Source: an uncultured Caulobacteraceae bacterium (lineage in GTDB: Bacteria; Pseudomonadota; Alphaproteobacteria; Caulobacterales; Caulobacteraceae). From it: 6,919 nt of DNA. Location of the stretch: contig CALEOQ010000555.1 of NCBI GenBank assembly GCA_937910255.1, positions 1 to 6,919 on the forward strand, given 5' to 3'. Shown here in pieces: positions 1 through 5,484 of the stretch. The position numbers and the translations under genes were made by a program. Positions within the stretch are counted from its first letter, which is position 1. Each line of letters opens with the position of its first letter. Below the pieces are notes generated by a model. That model worked only from the letters and a program-made list of their open reading frames with translations. It had not been told where the DNA came from and made no database searches.

Positions 1-169
1 GTGTAGTGGCGGGGAGTGAGTGGGAGGTGACCAGTGACCCAGCGGCAGGCGTGTTGCCTGCTAAAGTGTGGTTACGTACCGTGATTCACGCACTGCTCTA
101 TTTTTTTTTTTGATGATACGGCGACCACCGAGATCTACACTCTTTCCCTACACGACGCTCTTCCGATCT
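1..169. other. Sequencing artefact: read tail, poly-T and Illumina P5 adapter
   Basis: This is not genomic DNA. Positions 113-169 match the Illumina P5/TruSeq universal adapter and end in the diagnostic GCTCTTCCGATCT (157-169). They are preceded by a run of 11 T (101-111), and 1-100 is sequence with no recognisable content. This is the layout expected when the reverse complement of a read that ran through a short insert, the adapter and then off the end of the molecule is assembled into a contig. Genomic sequence begins at about 170. Any peptide translated upstream of 170 in the first gene's frame is adapter-derived. Confidence 0.97.
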
Positions 170-481
170 ATGACCGGCCACGTCATGTTCCGGGTCGACG
201 ACTTCCCCGACGAGGAGACGCTGACGGCCCTGGAGATCGAGGATCCCTTCGATCTCACCGGCCTCTATCACGGGGTCGATCTGGCCCACCGTTCGGTGCT
301 CGATCCCGAGGTGCATCCCTCGATGGTCTTCCTCTATCGCCGGCCGATCCTGGACGAGTGGGCGGCCCGGGGCGACGTGACGCTGGAGGAGCTGGTCAGC
401 CATGTGCTGATCCACGAGATCGGCCACCATTTCGGCCTGTCCGACGACCAGATCGACGCCATCGAGGCGGCCGCCGACTGA
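170..481 (+). CDS. HExxH metallopeptidase family protein (zincin_1-like), 5' end missing
   Basis: The visible 103 residues are the C-terminal part of a small zincin-like protein resembling the metallopeptidase family PF06262. Residues 82-92 of the visible part read HEIGHHFGLSD, a full HExxHxxGxxD motif. His82, His86 and probably Asp92 would bind zinc, and Glu83 would be the catalytic base. The VMFRVDDFPDEETL and DPFDLTGLYHG stretches near the start also fit the family. Members are usually around 120-135 residues, so some 20-30 N-terminal residues are probably lost at the adapter junction. ATG 170 is therefore unlikely to be the real start. There is no signal peptide in the visible part, so it is presumably cytoplasmic. 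The physiological substrate of this family is not established. The gene ends at TGA 479-481, 153 nt before the next start, with no T-rich terminator. Confidence 0.85.
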   Translation: MTGHVMFRVDDFPDEETLTALEIEDPFDLTGLYHGVDLAHRSVLDPEVHPSMVFLYRRPILDEWAARGDVTLEELVSHVLIHEIGHHFGLSDDQIDAIEAAAD

Positions 482-495
482 GGCCGGCGCGCCGT

Positions 496-520
496 CGTCA
501 CGAAAGTGACGCCCCCGTCA
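496..520. promoter_or_regulatory. Overlapping CGTCA/TGACG palindromes upstream of first diiron gene
   Basis: Three alternating half-sites lie here. CGTCAC (496-501), GAAA and GTGACG (506-511) form a perfect 6-bp inverted repeat. TGACG (507-511), CCCC and CGTCA (516-520) form a second 5-bp repeat that shares the middle half-site. The second unit, 14 bp long, matches the palindrome at 1844-1857 upstream of the paralogue at all but two central positions. I infer a dimeric regulator site just upstream of the TTGAC at 526-530. The GAAA-capped repeat could also form an RNA hairpin after the metallopeptidase gene, but no T-run follows it. Confidence 0.5.
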
Positions 521-525
521 TCTTC

Positions 526-543
526 TTGACTGAACGACGTTCA
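526..543 (+). promoter_or_regulatory. TTGAC -35-like element overlapping a 13-bp palindrome
   Basis: TTGACT (526-531) resembles a sigma-70 type -35 hexamer. It overlaps TGAACG-A-CGTTCA (531-543), a perfect inverted repeat with 6-bp arms and a one-base centre. A palindrome placed on the -35/spacer is a typical repressor position, for example for TetR-type regulators, but no regulator gene is present here. I do not see a convincing -10 box: the bases 16-18 nt downstream (around GCTGACT, 548-554) match only weakly. The second paralogue has a TTGAC at 1867-1871 but lacks this palindrome, so the two genes may be controlled differently. Confidence 0.4.
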
Positions 544-621
544 TGTGGCTGACTGGACCGCAGACAGATGGGCTGCCCGCAAGGTGCGGAGCCGGGGCCG
601 CAGAGCCTGCCCGATCTTCCT

Positions 622-627
622 GGAGGA
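622..627 (+). promoter_or_regulatory. Shine-Dalgarno GGAGGA for first diiron gene
   Basis: GGAGGA lies 7 nt upstream of ATG 635. It sets the start there rather than at the in-frame upstream start around 545, whose extra 30 residues are not shared with the paralogue. Confidence 0.85.
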
Positions 628-634
628 CGATTTC

Positions 635-1765
635 ATGGCCGCTGACGGCAACATCACCAAGGACATCATCTACGACGCCGTGTCGCCGGACGACTTCGAG
701 TCGATGCTGGAGCTGGACCGCTACAACGCCCGCTCCACGGCCTTCGACAAGATCATCTCGGCCACCCACGATCACTTCTGGGATCCGCTCGACAAGAAGT
801 ACATCGACTTCGACGAGCCCTTCGACATGGAAAACCAGATGATCCTGCCGGAGGACATGATCATCTCCATGTCCACCGACTATGTGTCCAACCATCTGAG
901 CGACTGGAAGACCCGCGTCCGATTCGTCAACCAGTCGGCCCTGCGGTCCTTCTCCTCGATCCTGCATGGCGAGCAGGGGGCGCTGAACCTGTCGGCCAGC
1001 CTCTGCCACGTGCTGAAGGACCAAGGCGCGCAGGAATACGCCGCCAACCAGACCCGCGAGGAAGCCCGCCACGTCACCGGCTTCGCCAAGTACATCAAGG
1101 CCCGCTGGGGCCGGCCGGTGGAATGCGGCCCGACTCTGAAGACCCTGCTGGTCGACATCATCGGGTCCCCTGAGGTCTATAAGAAGATCATCGGCATGCA
1201 GATGCTGGTGGAAGGCCTGGCCATGGGCGCCTTCGCCACCTTCTTCAACAATATCAACGACCCGACCGGCAAGAAGCTGCTGCAGCTGGTGATGACCGAC
1301 GAGGCCTTCCACCACAAGTTCGGGAAGATCTGGGCCGACCGCACCATCCCGCACCTGAACGCCGAAGAGCACGCCATCATCGAGGACTGGGCGGCCCACT
1401 GCTTCCAGACCCTGCTGTTCAACCTGGTGTCGCCGAGCCAGCAGCGCGACCTCTATGAGGAGTTCGGCCTGGATCCGGACAAGGTGATCGCCGAGATGGC
1501 CGAAATGGTCACCGACGAGACCCGCCGGGAGAATATGAAGGAGCAGACCAACATCTTCCGGGTGCTGGTGAAGACGCTTCTGAACGCCGGCATCATCACC
1601 GACCGGACGCGGGCCTTCTACGCCATCTATGTGGACATGGATGAGCTGAAGGCCGAGGGCGACCGCATGGTCGGCGACGACATCGCCGAGGAGGGCATCA
1701 AGTACCTCCAGGAGATCAACTTCAAGGACCGCCACGCCGCCCCGGTGACCATCGCCGCCGAGTAG
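635..1765 (+). CDS. Ferritin/R2-like diiron protein, paralogue 1
   Basis: This is a 376-aa soluble helical protein with the ligand pattern of the ferritin/ribonucleotide-reductase-R2-like diiron carboxylate superfamily. Glu113 (HGEQ), Glu143-x-x-His146 (EEARH), Glu193 (LVEG) and Glu223-x-x-His226 (DEAFHH) are present. The 30-residue spacing within each half is normal for helices B/C and E/F of this fold. The extra His that AurF-type N-oxygenases carry four residues before the last Glu is absent (Val219), so it is not a plain AurF. The substrate is unknown: oxygenase, oxidase and peroxide or iron-handling roles all remain possible. There is no signal peptide or membrane segment. The start at 635 is set by GGAGGA 7 nt upstream and by the shared MAADGNITKD N-terminus with the copy at 1978-3108, which has the same length and about 82% identity. 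A strong terminator follows, so it is transcribed alone. Confidence 0.88.
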   Translation: MAADGNITKDIIYDAVSPDDFESMLELDRYNARSTAFDKIISATHDHFWDPLDKKYIDFDEPFDMENQMILPEDMIISMSTDYVSNHLSDWKTRVRFVNQSALRSFSSILHGEQGALNLSASLCHVLKDQGAQEYAANQTREEARHVTGFAKYIKARWGRPVECGPTLKTLLVDIIGSPEVYKKIIGMQMLVEGLAMGAFATFFNNINDPTGKKLLQLVMTDEAFHHKFGKIWADRTIPHLNAEEHAIIEDWAAHCFQTLLFNLVSPSQQRDLYEEFGLDPDKVIAEMAEMVTDETRRENMKEQTNIFRVLVKTLLNAGIITDRTRAFYAIYVDMDELKAEGDRMVGDDIAEEGIKYLQEINFKDRHAAPVTIAAE

Positions 1766-1790
1766 GGCCACGCGATCCTCTGCGACCTCG

Positions 1791-1822
1791 AAACGCCCGT
1801 CGGATCCCCGGCGGGCGTTTTT
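1791..1822 (+). terminator. Intrinsic terminator after first diiron gene
   Basis: A 13-bp stem (1791-1803 with 1808-1820, including one T-G wobble at 1800/1811) closes an ATCC loop and runs into five T (1818-1822). It lies 25 nt after the stop codon of the first diiron gene, so that gene should not be co-transcribed with its paralogue. Confidence 0.9.
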
Positions 1823-1843
1823 CGTGGCCGGGCGCCGCAAAAT

Positions 1844-1857
1844 TGACGCCGGCGTCA
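1844..1857. promoter_or_regulatory. Perfect 14-bp palindrome TGACGCCGGCGTCA upstream of second diiron gene
   Basis: TGACGCCGGCGTCA is fully self-complementary and differs from the TGACGCCCCCGTCA at 507-520 only at two central bases. Another TGACG half-site follows at 1868-1872, within a TTGAC -35-like element at 1867-1871. CCGGCGT (1849-1855) and ACGCCGG (1874-1880) also form a 7-bp inverted repeat around an 18-nt spacer. The position between the first gene's terminator and the second gene's leader makes it a likely operator. The regulator is unknown, and no clear -10 box is visible. Confidence 0.55.
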
Positions 1858-1966
1858 CGTATTCCTTTGACGAACGCCGGTCTGAGGAGTCAGGCTGGTT
1901 CCAAAGCCAGAGAGACGTCCGCCGAGCGTAGATCGGAGCAAGGGCGCCCAAGCTTTCCCAAACCCC

Positions 1967-1973
1967 AGGAGGA
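1967..1973 (+). promoter_or_regulatory. Shine-Dalgarno AGGAGGA for second diiron gene
   Basis: AGGAGGA lies 4 nt before ATG 1978. It is a near-perfect ribosome binding site and fixes the start there, against the in-frame upstream extension that would begin near 1843 and run through the palindrome. Confidence 0.9.
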
Positions 1974-1977
1974 ACGA

Positions 1978-3108
1978 ATGGCCGCCGACGGCAACATCAC
2001 CAAGGACCTGATCTACGACGCAGTCGCCCCGGACGACTTCGAGTCCATGCTCGACCTGGACCGCTACAACGGCCGGTCCACCGCTTTCGACAAGATCATC
2101 TCCGCCACCCACGACCACTTCTGGGATCCGCTGGACAAGAAGTACATCGACTTCGACGAGCCGTGGGACATGGAGACCCAGCCCCTGGTGCCCGAGGATC
2201 TCGTGGTCGCCCTGCAGACCGAATATGTCAGCAACCATCTGAGCGATCCGAACCTGCGGGCCCAGTTCATCAACAAGTCGCTGCTGCGCTCCTTCTCCTC
2301 GATCCTGCACGGGGAACAGGGCGCGCTGAACCTTTCGGCCAGCCTCTGCCACGTGCTGCTGGACCAGGGGGCGCAGGAATACGCAGCCAACCAGACCCGC
2401 GAAGAGGCCCGCCACGTCACGGCCTTCGCCAAATACATCAAGGCCCGCTGGGGCCGGCCGGTGGAATGCACCAAGGTCCTGCAGGACCTGCTGGTGGACA
2501 TCATCGGGTCGCCTGAGGTCTACAAGAAAATCATCGGCATGCAGATGCTGGTGGAAGGCCTGGCCATGGGCGCCTTCGCCACCTTCTACCAGAAGCTCAA
2601 TGATCCGCTGGGCCGCAAGCTGATGCAGCTGGTGATGACCGACGAGGCCTTCCACCACAAGTTCGGGAAGATCTGGGCCGATCGCACCATCCCCAAGCTG
2701 ACGACGCAGGAACACGAGATCATCGAGGACTGGGCGGCCCACTGCTTCCAGGTGCTGCTGTTCAACCTGGTCTCGCCCAGCGAGCAGCGCGACCTCTATG
2801 AGGAGTTCGGCCTCGACCCCGACAAGGTGCTGGAAGAGATCCAGAAGCTGGCCACCGACGAGGCCCGCCGCGAGGACATGAAGGAATCGACCAACATCTT
2901 CCGGGTGTTGATCAAGACCCTGCTGAACGCCGGCATCATCACCGACCGCACCAAGGCCTTCTACGGCATGTATGTGGACATGGATGAGCTGAAGTCCGAG
3001 GGCGACCGCATGGTCGGCGACGACATCGCCGAGGAAGGCATCGTCTATCTCCAGGCCATCAACTTCAAGGAACGCGCCCTGAAGCCGGTGACCATCGCCG
3101 CCGAATAG
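1978..3108 (+). CDS. Ferritin/R2-like diiron protein, paralogue 2
   Basis: This is a 376-aa protein that aligns without gaps to the product at 635-1765, with about 66 substitutions by hand count (about 82% identity). All six predicted iron ligands are kept: Glu113, Glu143, His146, Glu193, Glu223 and His226. The ligand helices (171-200 and 218-230) are nearly or fully identical. Divergence concentrates at 64-82, 91-100, 164-170, 204-216, 241-247, 285-300 and 366-369, which look like surface or linker segments. The protein should have the same fold and chemistry as paralogue 1, with changed regulation, partner or substrate edges. It is presumably cytoplasmic, with no signal peptide. It has its own palindromic upstream region and its own terminator. 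Tandem duplication is the obvious origin. The copies could form homodimers or a mixed dimer. The family is annotated at best as ferritin-like, and I know of no assigned reaction. Confidence 0.88.
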   Translation: MAADGNITKDLIYDAVAPDDFESMLDLDRYNGRSTAFDKIISATHDHFWDPLDKKYIDFDEPWDMETQPLVPEDLVVALQTEYVSNHLSDPNLRAQFINKSLLRSFSSILHGEQGALNLSASLCHVLLDQGAQEYAANQTREEARHVTAFAKYIKARWGRPVECTKVLQDLLVDIIGSPEVYKKIIGMQMLVEGLAMGAFATFYQKLNDPLGRKLMQLVMTDEAFHHKFGKIWADRTIPKLTTQEHEIIEDWAAHCFQVLLFNLVSPSEQRDLYEEFGLDPDKVLEEIQKLATDEARREDMKESTNIFRVLIKTLLNAGIITDRTKAFYGMYVDMDELKSEGDRMVGDDIAEEGIVYLQAINFKERALKPVTIAAE

Positions 3109-3132
3109 GCCGCCCTTTCGAGGCCAACTTGC

Positions 3133-3161
3133 GACGCCCGCCGGCTGGTCCGGCGGGCGTC
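3133..3161 (+). terminator. Hairpin terminator after second diiron gene
   Basis: A perfect 12-bp GC-rich stem (3133-3144 with 3150-3161) encloses a 5-nt CTGGT loop and is followed by the weakly T-rich CTTGTT. It lies 24 nt after the stop at 3108. The T-tract is poorer than that of the 1791-1822 terminator, but position and stem strength support the call. Confidence 0.75.
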
Positions 3162-3198
3162 CTTGTTCCGGGCGCATTGTTTTCTTAGGGTCTGCGCC

Positions 3199-3753
3199 AT
3201 GCAGACCCGTTCCCTCCGCCGCGCCGCCAGCCGTTTCGCCCCCGCCGCCGCCCTGGCCGCGGCGGTTCTGAGCCTGGCCGCGCCCGCCGCCGCCAAGGCG
3301 CCCGAGCCCGCCAGCCGGGTCGAACTGACCAGCATGACCGGCCGCTGGTATGAGGTCGCCCGCACCCCCAACGCCATGCAGAAGGCCTGCGAGGCCGCCA
3401 CCGCCGACTGGACCCGCTCCGGCGCCGGCTATTCGGTGGTCCAGACCTGCCGCCGCGGCGCGCCGGACGGCCCGAAGAAGGAATGGAAGGCCAGCGCCAC
3501 CCCGGTCGATCCGGTGAAGAACGCCAAGTTCAAGCTCAGCTTCTTCGGCGGCGTCATGAAGCAGGAATACTGGATCCTCGACCACCGCTCAGACCAGGGC
3601 TGGCTGATCATGGGCACGCCGGGCGGCAACTATGTCTGGCTGCTCTCCAAGGCGCCCCAGCTCAGCGCCGCGGTCCGCAACCAGGCCATCGCCCGCATCA
3701 AGCAGCTGGGCTACGACCCCGCCACCCTGGAGTTCCCGCAACAGGTGAAGTGA
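3199..3753 (+). CDS. Periplasmic lipocalin family protein (Blc-like)
   Basis: This is a 184-aa exported beta-barrel carrier of the bacterial lipocalin (Blc) type, a family that binds lipids or other small hydrophobic ligands in the envelope. Residues 1-32 form a Sec signal peptide: basic MQTRSLRRAASR, an Ala/Leu-rich core, and an AAA-K cleavage site near 32/33. There is no lipobox Cys, so it is probably soluble in the periplasm, unlike E. coli Blc. The lipocalin signature GRWYEVAR is at 48-55 (Trp50). The C-terminal half carries the family pattern YWILDHR...GWLIMGTPGGNYVWLLSKAP, followed by a helix-like tail. I chose ATG 3199, preceded by a weak AGGG (3187-3190), over an upstream TTG near 3163 because it gives a normal signal peptide. 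It follows the diiron gene's terminator and so is probably transcribed on its own. Confidence 0.9.
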   Translation: MQTRSLRRAASRFAPAAALAAAVLSLAAPAAAKAPEPASRVELTSMTGRWYEVARTPNAMQKACEAATADWTRSGAGYSVVQTCRRGAPDGPKKEWKASATPVDPVKNAKFKLSFFGGVMKQEYWILDHRSDQGWLIMGTPGGNYVWLLSKAPQLSAAVRNQAIARIKQLGYDPATLEFPQQVK

Positions 3754-3797
3754 GGCGGCTGGCCACTTGCCCACAACCGTCTGTCCGACAAAGCAAC

Positions 3798-4004
3798 GTG
3801 CTTCTCGATCCTGTGAAGCGCGGTGTCATCGGCAGGTTCAACCGGATCTTGAAGCAGCGCCTAGCCCGCGATCTCGCGGAGTTCGACTTCCGCTATTCGA
3901 ACCGCGCGGGCCTCGGGATCACCGACAACATGCGCGCCGATGAGGCCGTGCGCGGCGTTGTCGGCAAGCGTCTGACCTACCGACAGCCTCGTAAAGCCGC
4001 GTAG
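3798..4004 (+). pseudogene. IS1595-family transposase remnant (C-terminal fragment)
   Basis: The frame reads PVKRGVIGRF, then LAEFDFRYSNRAGLGI, then VVGKRLTYRQP before TAG 4002-4004. This matches the C-terminal end of ISXO2/IS1595-type transposases (KRG...YLAEFDFRYNNR...GKRLTYR). Only about 68 residues remain. The N-terminus, the DDE catalytic Asp residues and the NxxEG segment with the last catalytic Glu are missing, replaced by non-family sequence before about 3798. There is no start or ribosome binding site of its own: the frame is open upstream only as a shadow of the lipocalin gene. I could not identify terminal inverted repeats. It marks a decayed insertion immediately 3' of the lipocalin gene. 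Confidence 0.75.
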
Positions 4005-4017
4005 CCGGAAGCAGAAG

Positions 4018-4034
4018 GTTCGGAAGATCCGAAC
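4018..4034. terminator. Inverted repeat between convergent transposase remnant and minus-strand small gene
   Basis: GTTCGGA (4018-4024) and TCCGAAC (4028-4034) form a perfect 7-bp inverted repeat around AGA. It lies between the stop at 4004 (+) and the stop at 4049 (-). A bidirectional terminator is possible, though neither side has a strong T-run. It could also be leftover insertion-sequence end structure. A second repeat, AAGGCT-AAGG-AGCCTT (4045-4060), overlaps the 3' end of the small gene. Confidence 0.3.
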
Positions 4035-4048
4035 GCTGCGGCGGAAGG

Positions 4049-4204
4049 CTAAGGAGCCTTCGGCTTAGCTTTCGTCGGACTCTTCGGTTTCGGCGCCCTA
4101 GGCTGCGGCGGGGTGGCAAGCATGCGGTTGACCACCTCGTCACGGCGGCGGGCGGCTTCCTCGTCGCTCAACTCGTCTTCTGTGGCTGGTCTATGGTCCA
4201 TCAT
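4049..4204 (-). CDS. Small Lys/Pro-tailed protein, unknown function
   Basis: This is a predicted 51-aa protein: an acidic/basic helical part containing DEEAARRRDEVVNRMLATPP, then a Lys/Pro-rich tail ending KPKAP. I recognise the pattern (EEAARRRDEVVxRML-TPP-P plus a basic tail) from many small uncharacterised alphaproteobacterial proteins, often in accessory regions. I cannot assign a function. The start at 4204 (MMDHRP) keeps only the family-like part; the frame is open to 4315, but that extension would run deep into the opposite gene. The chosen start overlaps the plus-strand start at 4193, so the two genes would be divergent with overlapping start regions. A GAGTAGG just upstream could act as a weak ribosome binding site. 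The gene is short, so a false call remains possible. Confidence 0.5.
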   Translation of the reverse strand: MMDHRPATEDELSDEEAARRRDEVVNRMLATPPQPRAPKPKSPTKAKPKAP

Positions 4205-4930
4205 ACCTACTCGATCATCACCGACGGTGAGGGGCTCGGCCCCAACGAACGCATTCTCCGCGAACTGGACTTCCCCGCAGCGCGGTTGCTGGCGGAACTC
4301 AACCTCACTCGCCACACCGCCAACGAAGCCATGAAGACCCTCGCGCTGCTGTACGAACGATACTCTCTCGATGAAGGGGCGGAGACCGGACCCAATAGGG
4401 ACATCATCGCTGGGTGCTTGTTCCGAGACTCCATCGTTCAGTTTGTGGGCTGCTTCGGGAAGGCCAAGAAGGGTCAGCTCACAGATGAAATCTACGCCGC
4501 CGAAAGCGGCGGCTTAGAGTATCTTCAGTGGCTCCGCGATCTGCGAAACTCCTATGCGGCGCACGCCCACGGACCGCAGCGGCAATCTTCCGTTTCAGCA
4601 TTGCCCGACCGACAGCCTGGAGAAGACGTGATTCATTTTGGGCTCCAGATCTACCAAGGACCTGAGCGCGACGCGTTGCCGGACATGATCGAGTTCATCC
4701 GCGTTGGCATCGCCGCGCTGGACGAGCAGATCAAGACCGTCACCGCCAACGTCATCGCCCAGATCAACCTGATGCCACCTGAGGCGATCAAGCGACTGCC
4801 CGCCGCGACCTTCACTGCGCCCCACCCAGGTCAACTCAATATCTCCCGGTCGGCCTTCCGCTCCACCCTCGCAGGATCGCCGCCGCAAGGGCGTGGAGAT
4901 CCAAAGGATCGAAAACCCGGACCTCGGTAA
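4193..4930 (+). CDS. Hypothetical protein with HEPN-like RNxxxxH motif; possible 3' frameshift
   Basis: This is a 245-aa soluble, mostly helical protein of no family I can name. The centre (about 108-126) reads as a Leu/Trp-rich helix followed by R118-N119-S-Y-A-A-H124, which fits the HEPN R-N-x4-H pattern found in many RNases of toxin-antitoxin and abortive-infection systems. A long helical stretch at about 163-200 follows. This is a motif-level resemblance only; a plain structural protein is possible. ATG 4193 has no good ribosome binding site and overlaps the start of the minus-strand small gene. Near 4829 the coding signal appears to move to the next frame: the current frame ends in low-quality GSPPQGRGDPKDRKPGPR, while the alternative frame continues to TAA 4953-4955 with normal-looking residues (RRKGVEIQRIENPDLGKF). 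Codon use is less GC3-biased than in flanking genes, suggesting transfer. Confidence 0.6.
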   Translation: MVHHTYSIITDGEGLGPNERILRELDFPAARLLAELNLTRHTANEAMKTLALLYERYSLDEGAETGPNRDIIAGCLFRDSIVQFVGCFGKAKKGQLTDEIYAAESGGLEYLQWLRDLRNSYAAHAHGPQRQSSVSALPDRQPGEDVIHFGLQIYQGPERDALPDMIEFIRVGIAALDEQIKTVTANVIAQINLMPPEAIKRLPAATFTAPHPGQLNISRSAFRSTLAGSPPQGRGDPKDRKPGPR

Positions 4931-5001
4931 GTTCACCGTTGCTCAAATCCACTAAGCCTGGGGCTTGGTATCTCAAGCGCATAAGTGCCCCCTTGCCTCC
5001 G

Positions 5002-5016
5002 GAACGAACCCCGAAC
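5002..5016. promoter_or_regulatory. LexA (SOS) box GAAC-N7-GAAC upstream of mmcB
   Basis: GAAC (5002-5005), GAACCCC, GAAC (5013-5016) is the reverse complement of GTTC-N7-GTTC, the known alphaproteobacterial LexA operator. It ends 11 nt before ATG 5028, so bound LexA would cover the promoter/start region. mmcB is a known SOS gene in Caulobacter, so motif and gene identity support each other. Confidence 0.8.
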
Positions 5017-5027
5017 ATGGTGGCCGC

Positions 5028-5480
5028 ATGGATCTGGTTCTGACCACCTGCGCGCCGGTCTCGCGGCCTGAGATCACCCAGGCGGTGACGCGCGGCGCGG
5101 CGCGGTTGCTGGCGGCGCTGGGCTATGCGCCGCTGACCGAGGTCTGCCTGCCCAATGGACGCCGGGCCGACCTGATGGCCTTGGGCCGCCGCGGCGACCT
5201 GTTCATCGTCGAGGTGAAGTCGAGCCTGGAGGATTTCCGCACAGACCTGAAGTGGCGGGAATATGAACCCTATTGCGACGCCTTCGCCTTCGCTGTGGCC
5301 CCGGAATTTCCCAAGGAGGTCCTGCCGGACGACCCGGGCCTGATCGTCGCCGACGCCTTTGGCGGGGCGGTGCTGCGCGAGGCCCCGGTGGCCAGTCTGG
5401 CCGGAGCCCGGCGCAAGGCCCTGACCGTGGCCTTCGGGCGACTGGCCGCCCTGCGGGCCGGCGCGGCCCTGAGCCTCTAA
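5028..5480 (+). CDS. mmcB: MmcB family DNA repair protein (PD-(D/E)xK-like)
   Basis: This is a 150-aa cytoplasmic protein of the MmcB family, named for its role in mitomycin C resistance in Caulobacter and probably a DNA repair nuclease. The fold signature is visible: RPEITQAVTRGAARLL helix (13-28), NGRRADL with Asp48 (43-49), then FIVEVKSS with Glu62-x-Lys64 (59-66). This is the D...ExK active-site layout of the restriction-endonuclease-like superfamily. The later FAFAVAPEFP...LPDDPGLIVADAFGG segment is also family-typical. I chose ATG 5028 because the longer in-frame option (near 4965) would place the SOS box inside the coding region and adds non-conserved residues. The ribosome binding site is weak (GGTGG, 5019-5023). 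The gene ends 4 nt before the end of the convergent response regulator gene, with no obvious terminator between them. Confidence 0.9.
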   Translation: MDLVLTTCAPVSRPEITQAVTRGAARLLAALGYAPLTEVCLPNGRRADLMALGRRGDLFIVEVKSSLEDFRTDLKWREYEPYCDAFAFAVAPEFPKEVLPDDPGLIVADAFGGAVLREAPVASLAGARRKALTVAFGRLAALRAGAALSL

Positions 5481-5484
5481 GTCC

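Noticed and set aside
101..169. Poly-T run followed by a hairpin-free AT-rich start, superficially like a promoter
   Set aside because: It is the sequencing poly-A/T tail joined to the P5 adapter.
545..634. Longer start for the first diiron protein
   Set aside because: The extra 30 residues would cover the leader, are not shared with the paralogue, and ignore the GGAGGA placed 7 nt before ATG 635.
1930..1943. AGATCGGA in the leader of the second diiron gene, resembling the start of an Illumina adapter and hinting at an internal chimeric join
   Set aside because: Only eight bases match before the sequence departs from the adapter (GCAAG instead of AGAGC). The flanking leader, palindrome and ribosome binding site are coherent, so chance similarity is more likely.
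518..1951. Long open frame on the minus strand opposite the first diiron gene (477 codons)
   Set aside because: It is a shadow frame produced by GC-rich codon bias on the opposite strand, with His/Gly/Val-rich low-quality translation and no family features. The same holds for the minus frame opposite 1855-3585.
4836..5018. Minus-strand 60-codon frame between the HEPN-like gene and mmcB
   Set aside because: It crosses the LexA box and the 3' end of the plus-strand gene. It has a weak start context, and its composition is explained by codon bias of the opposite strand.
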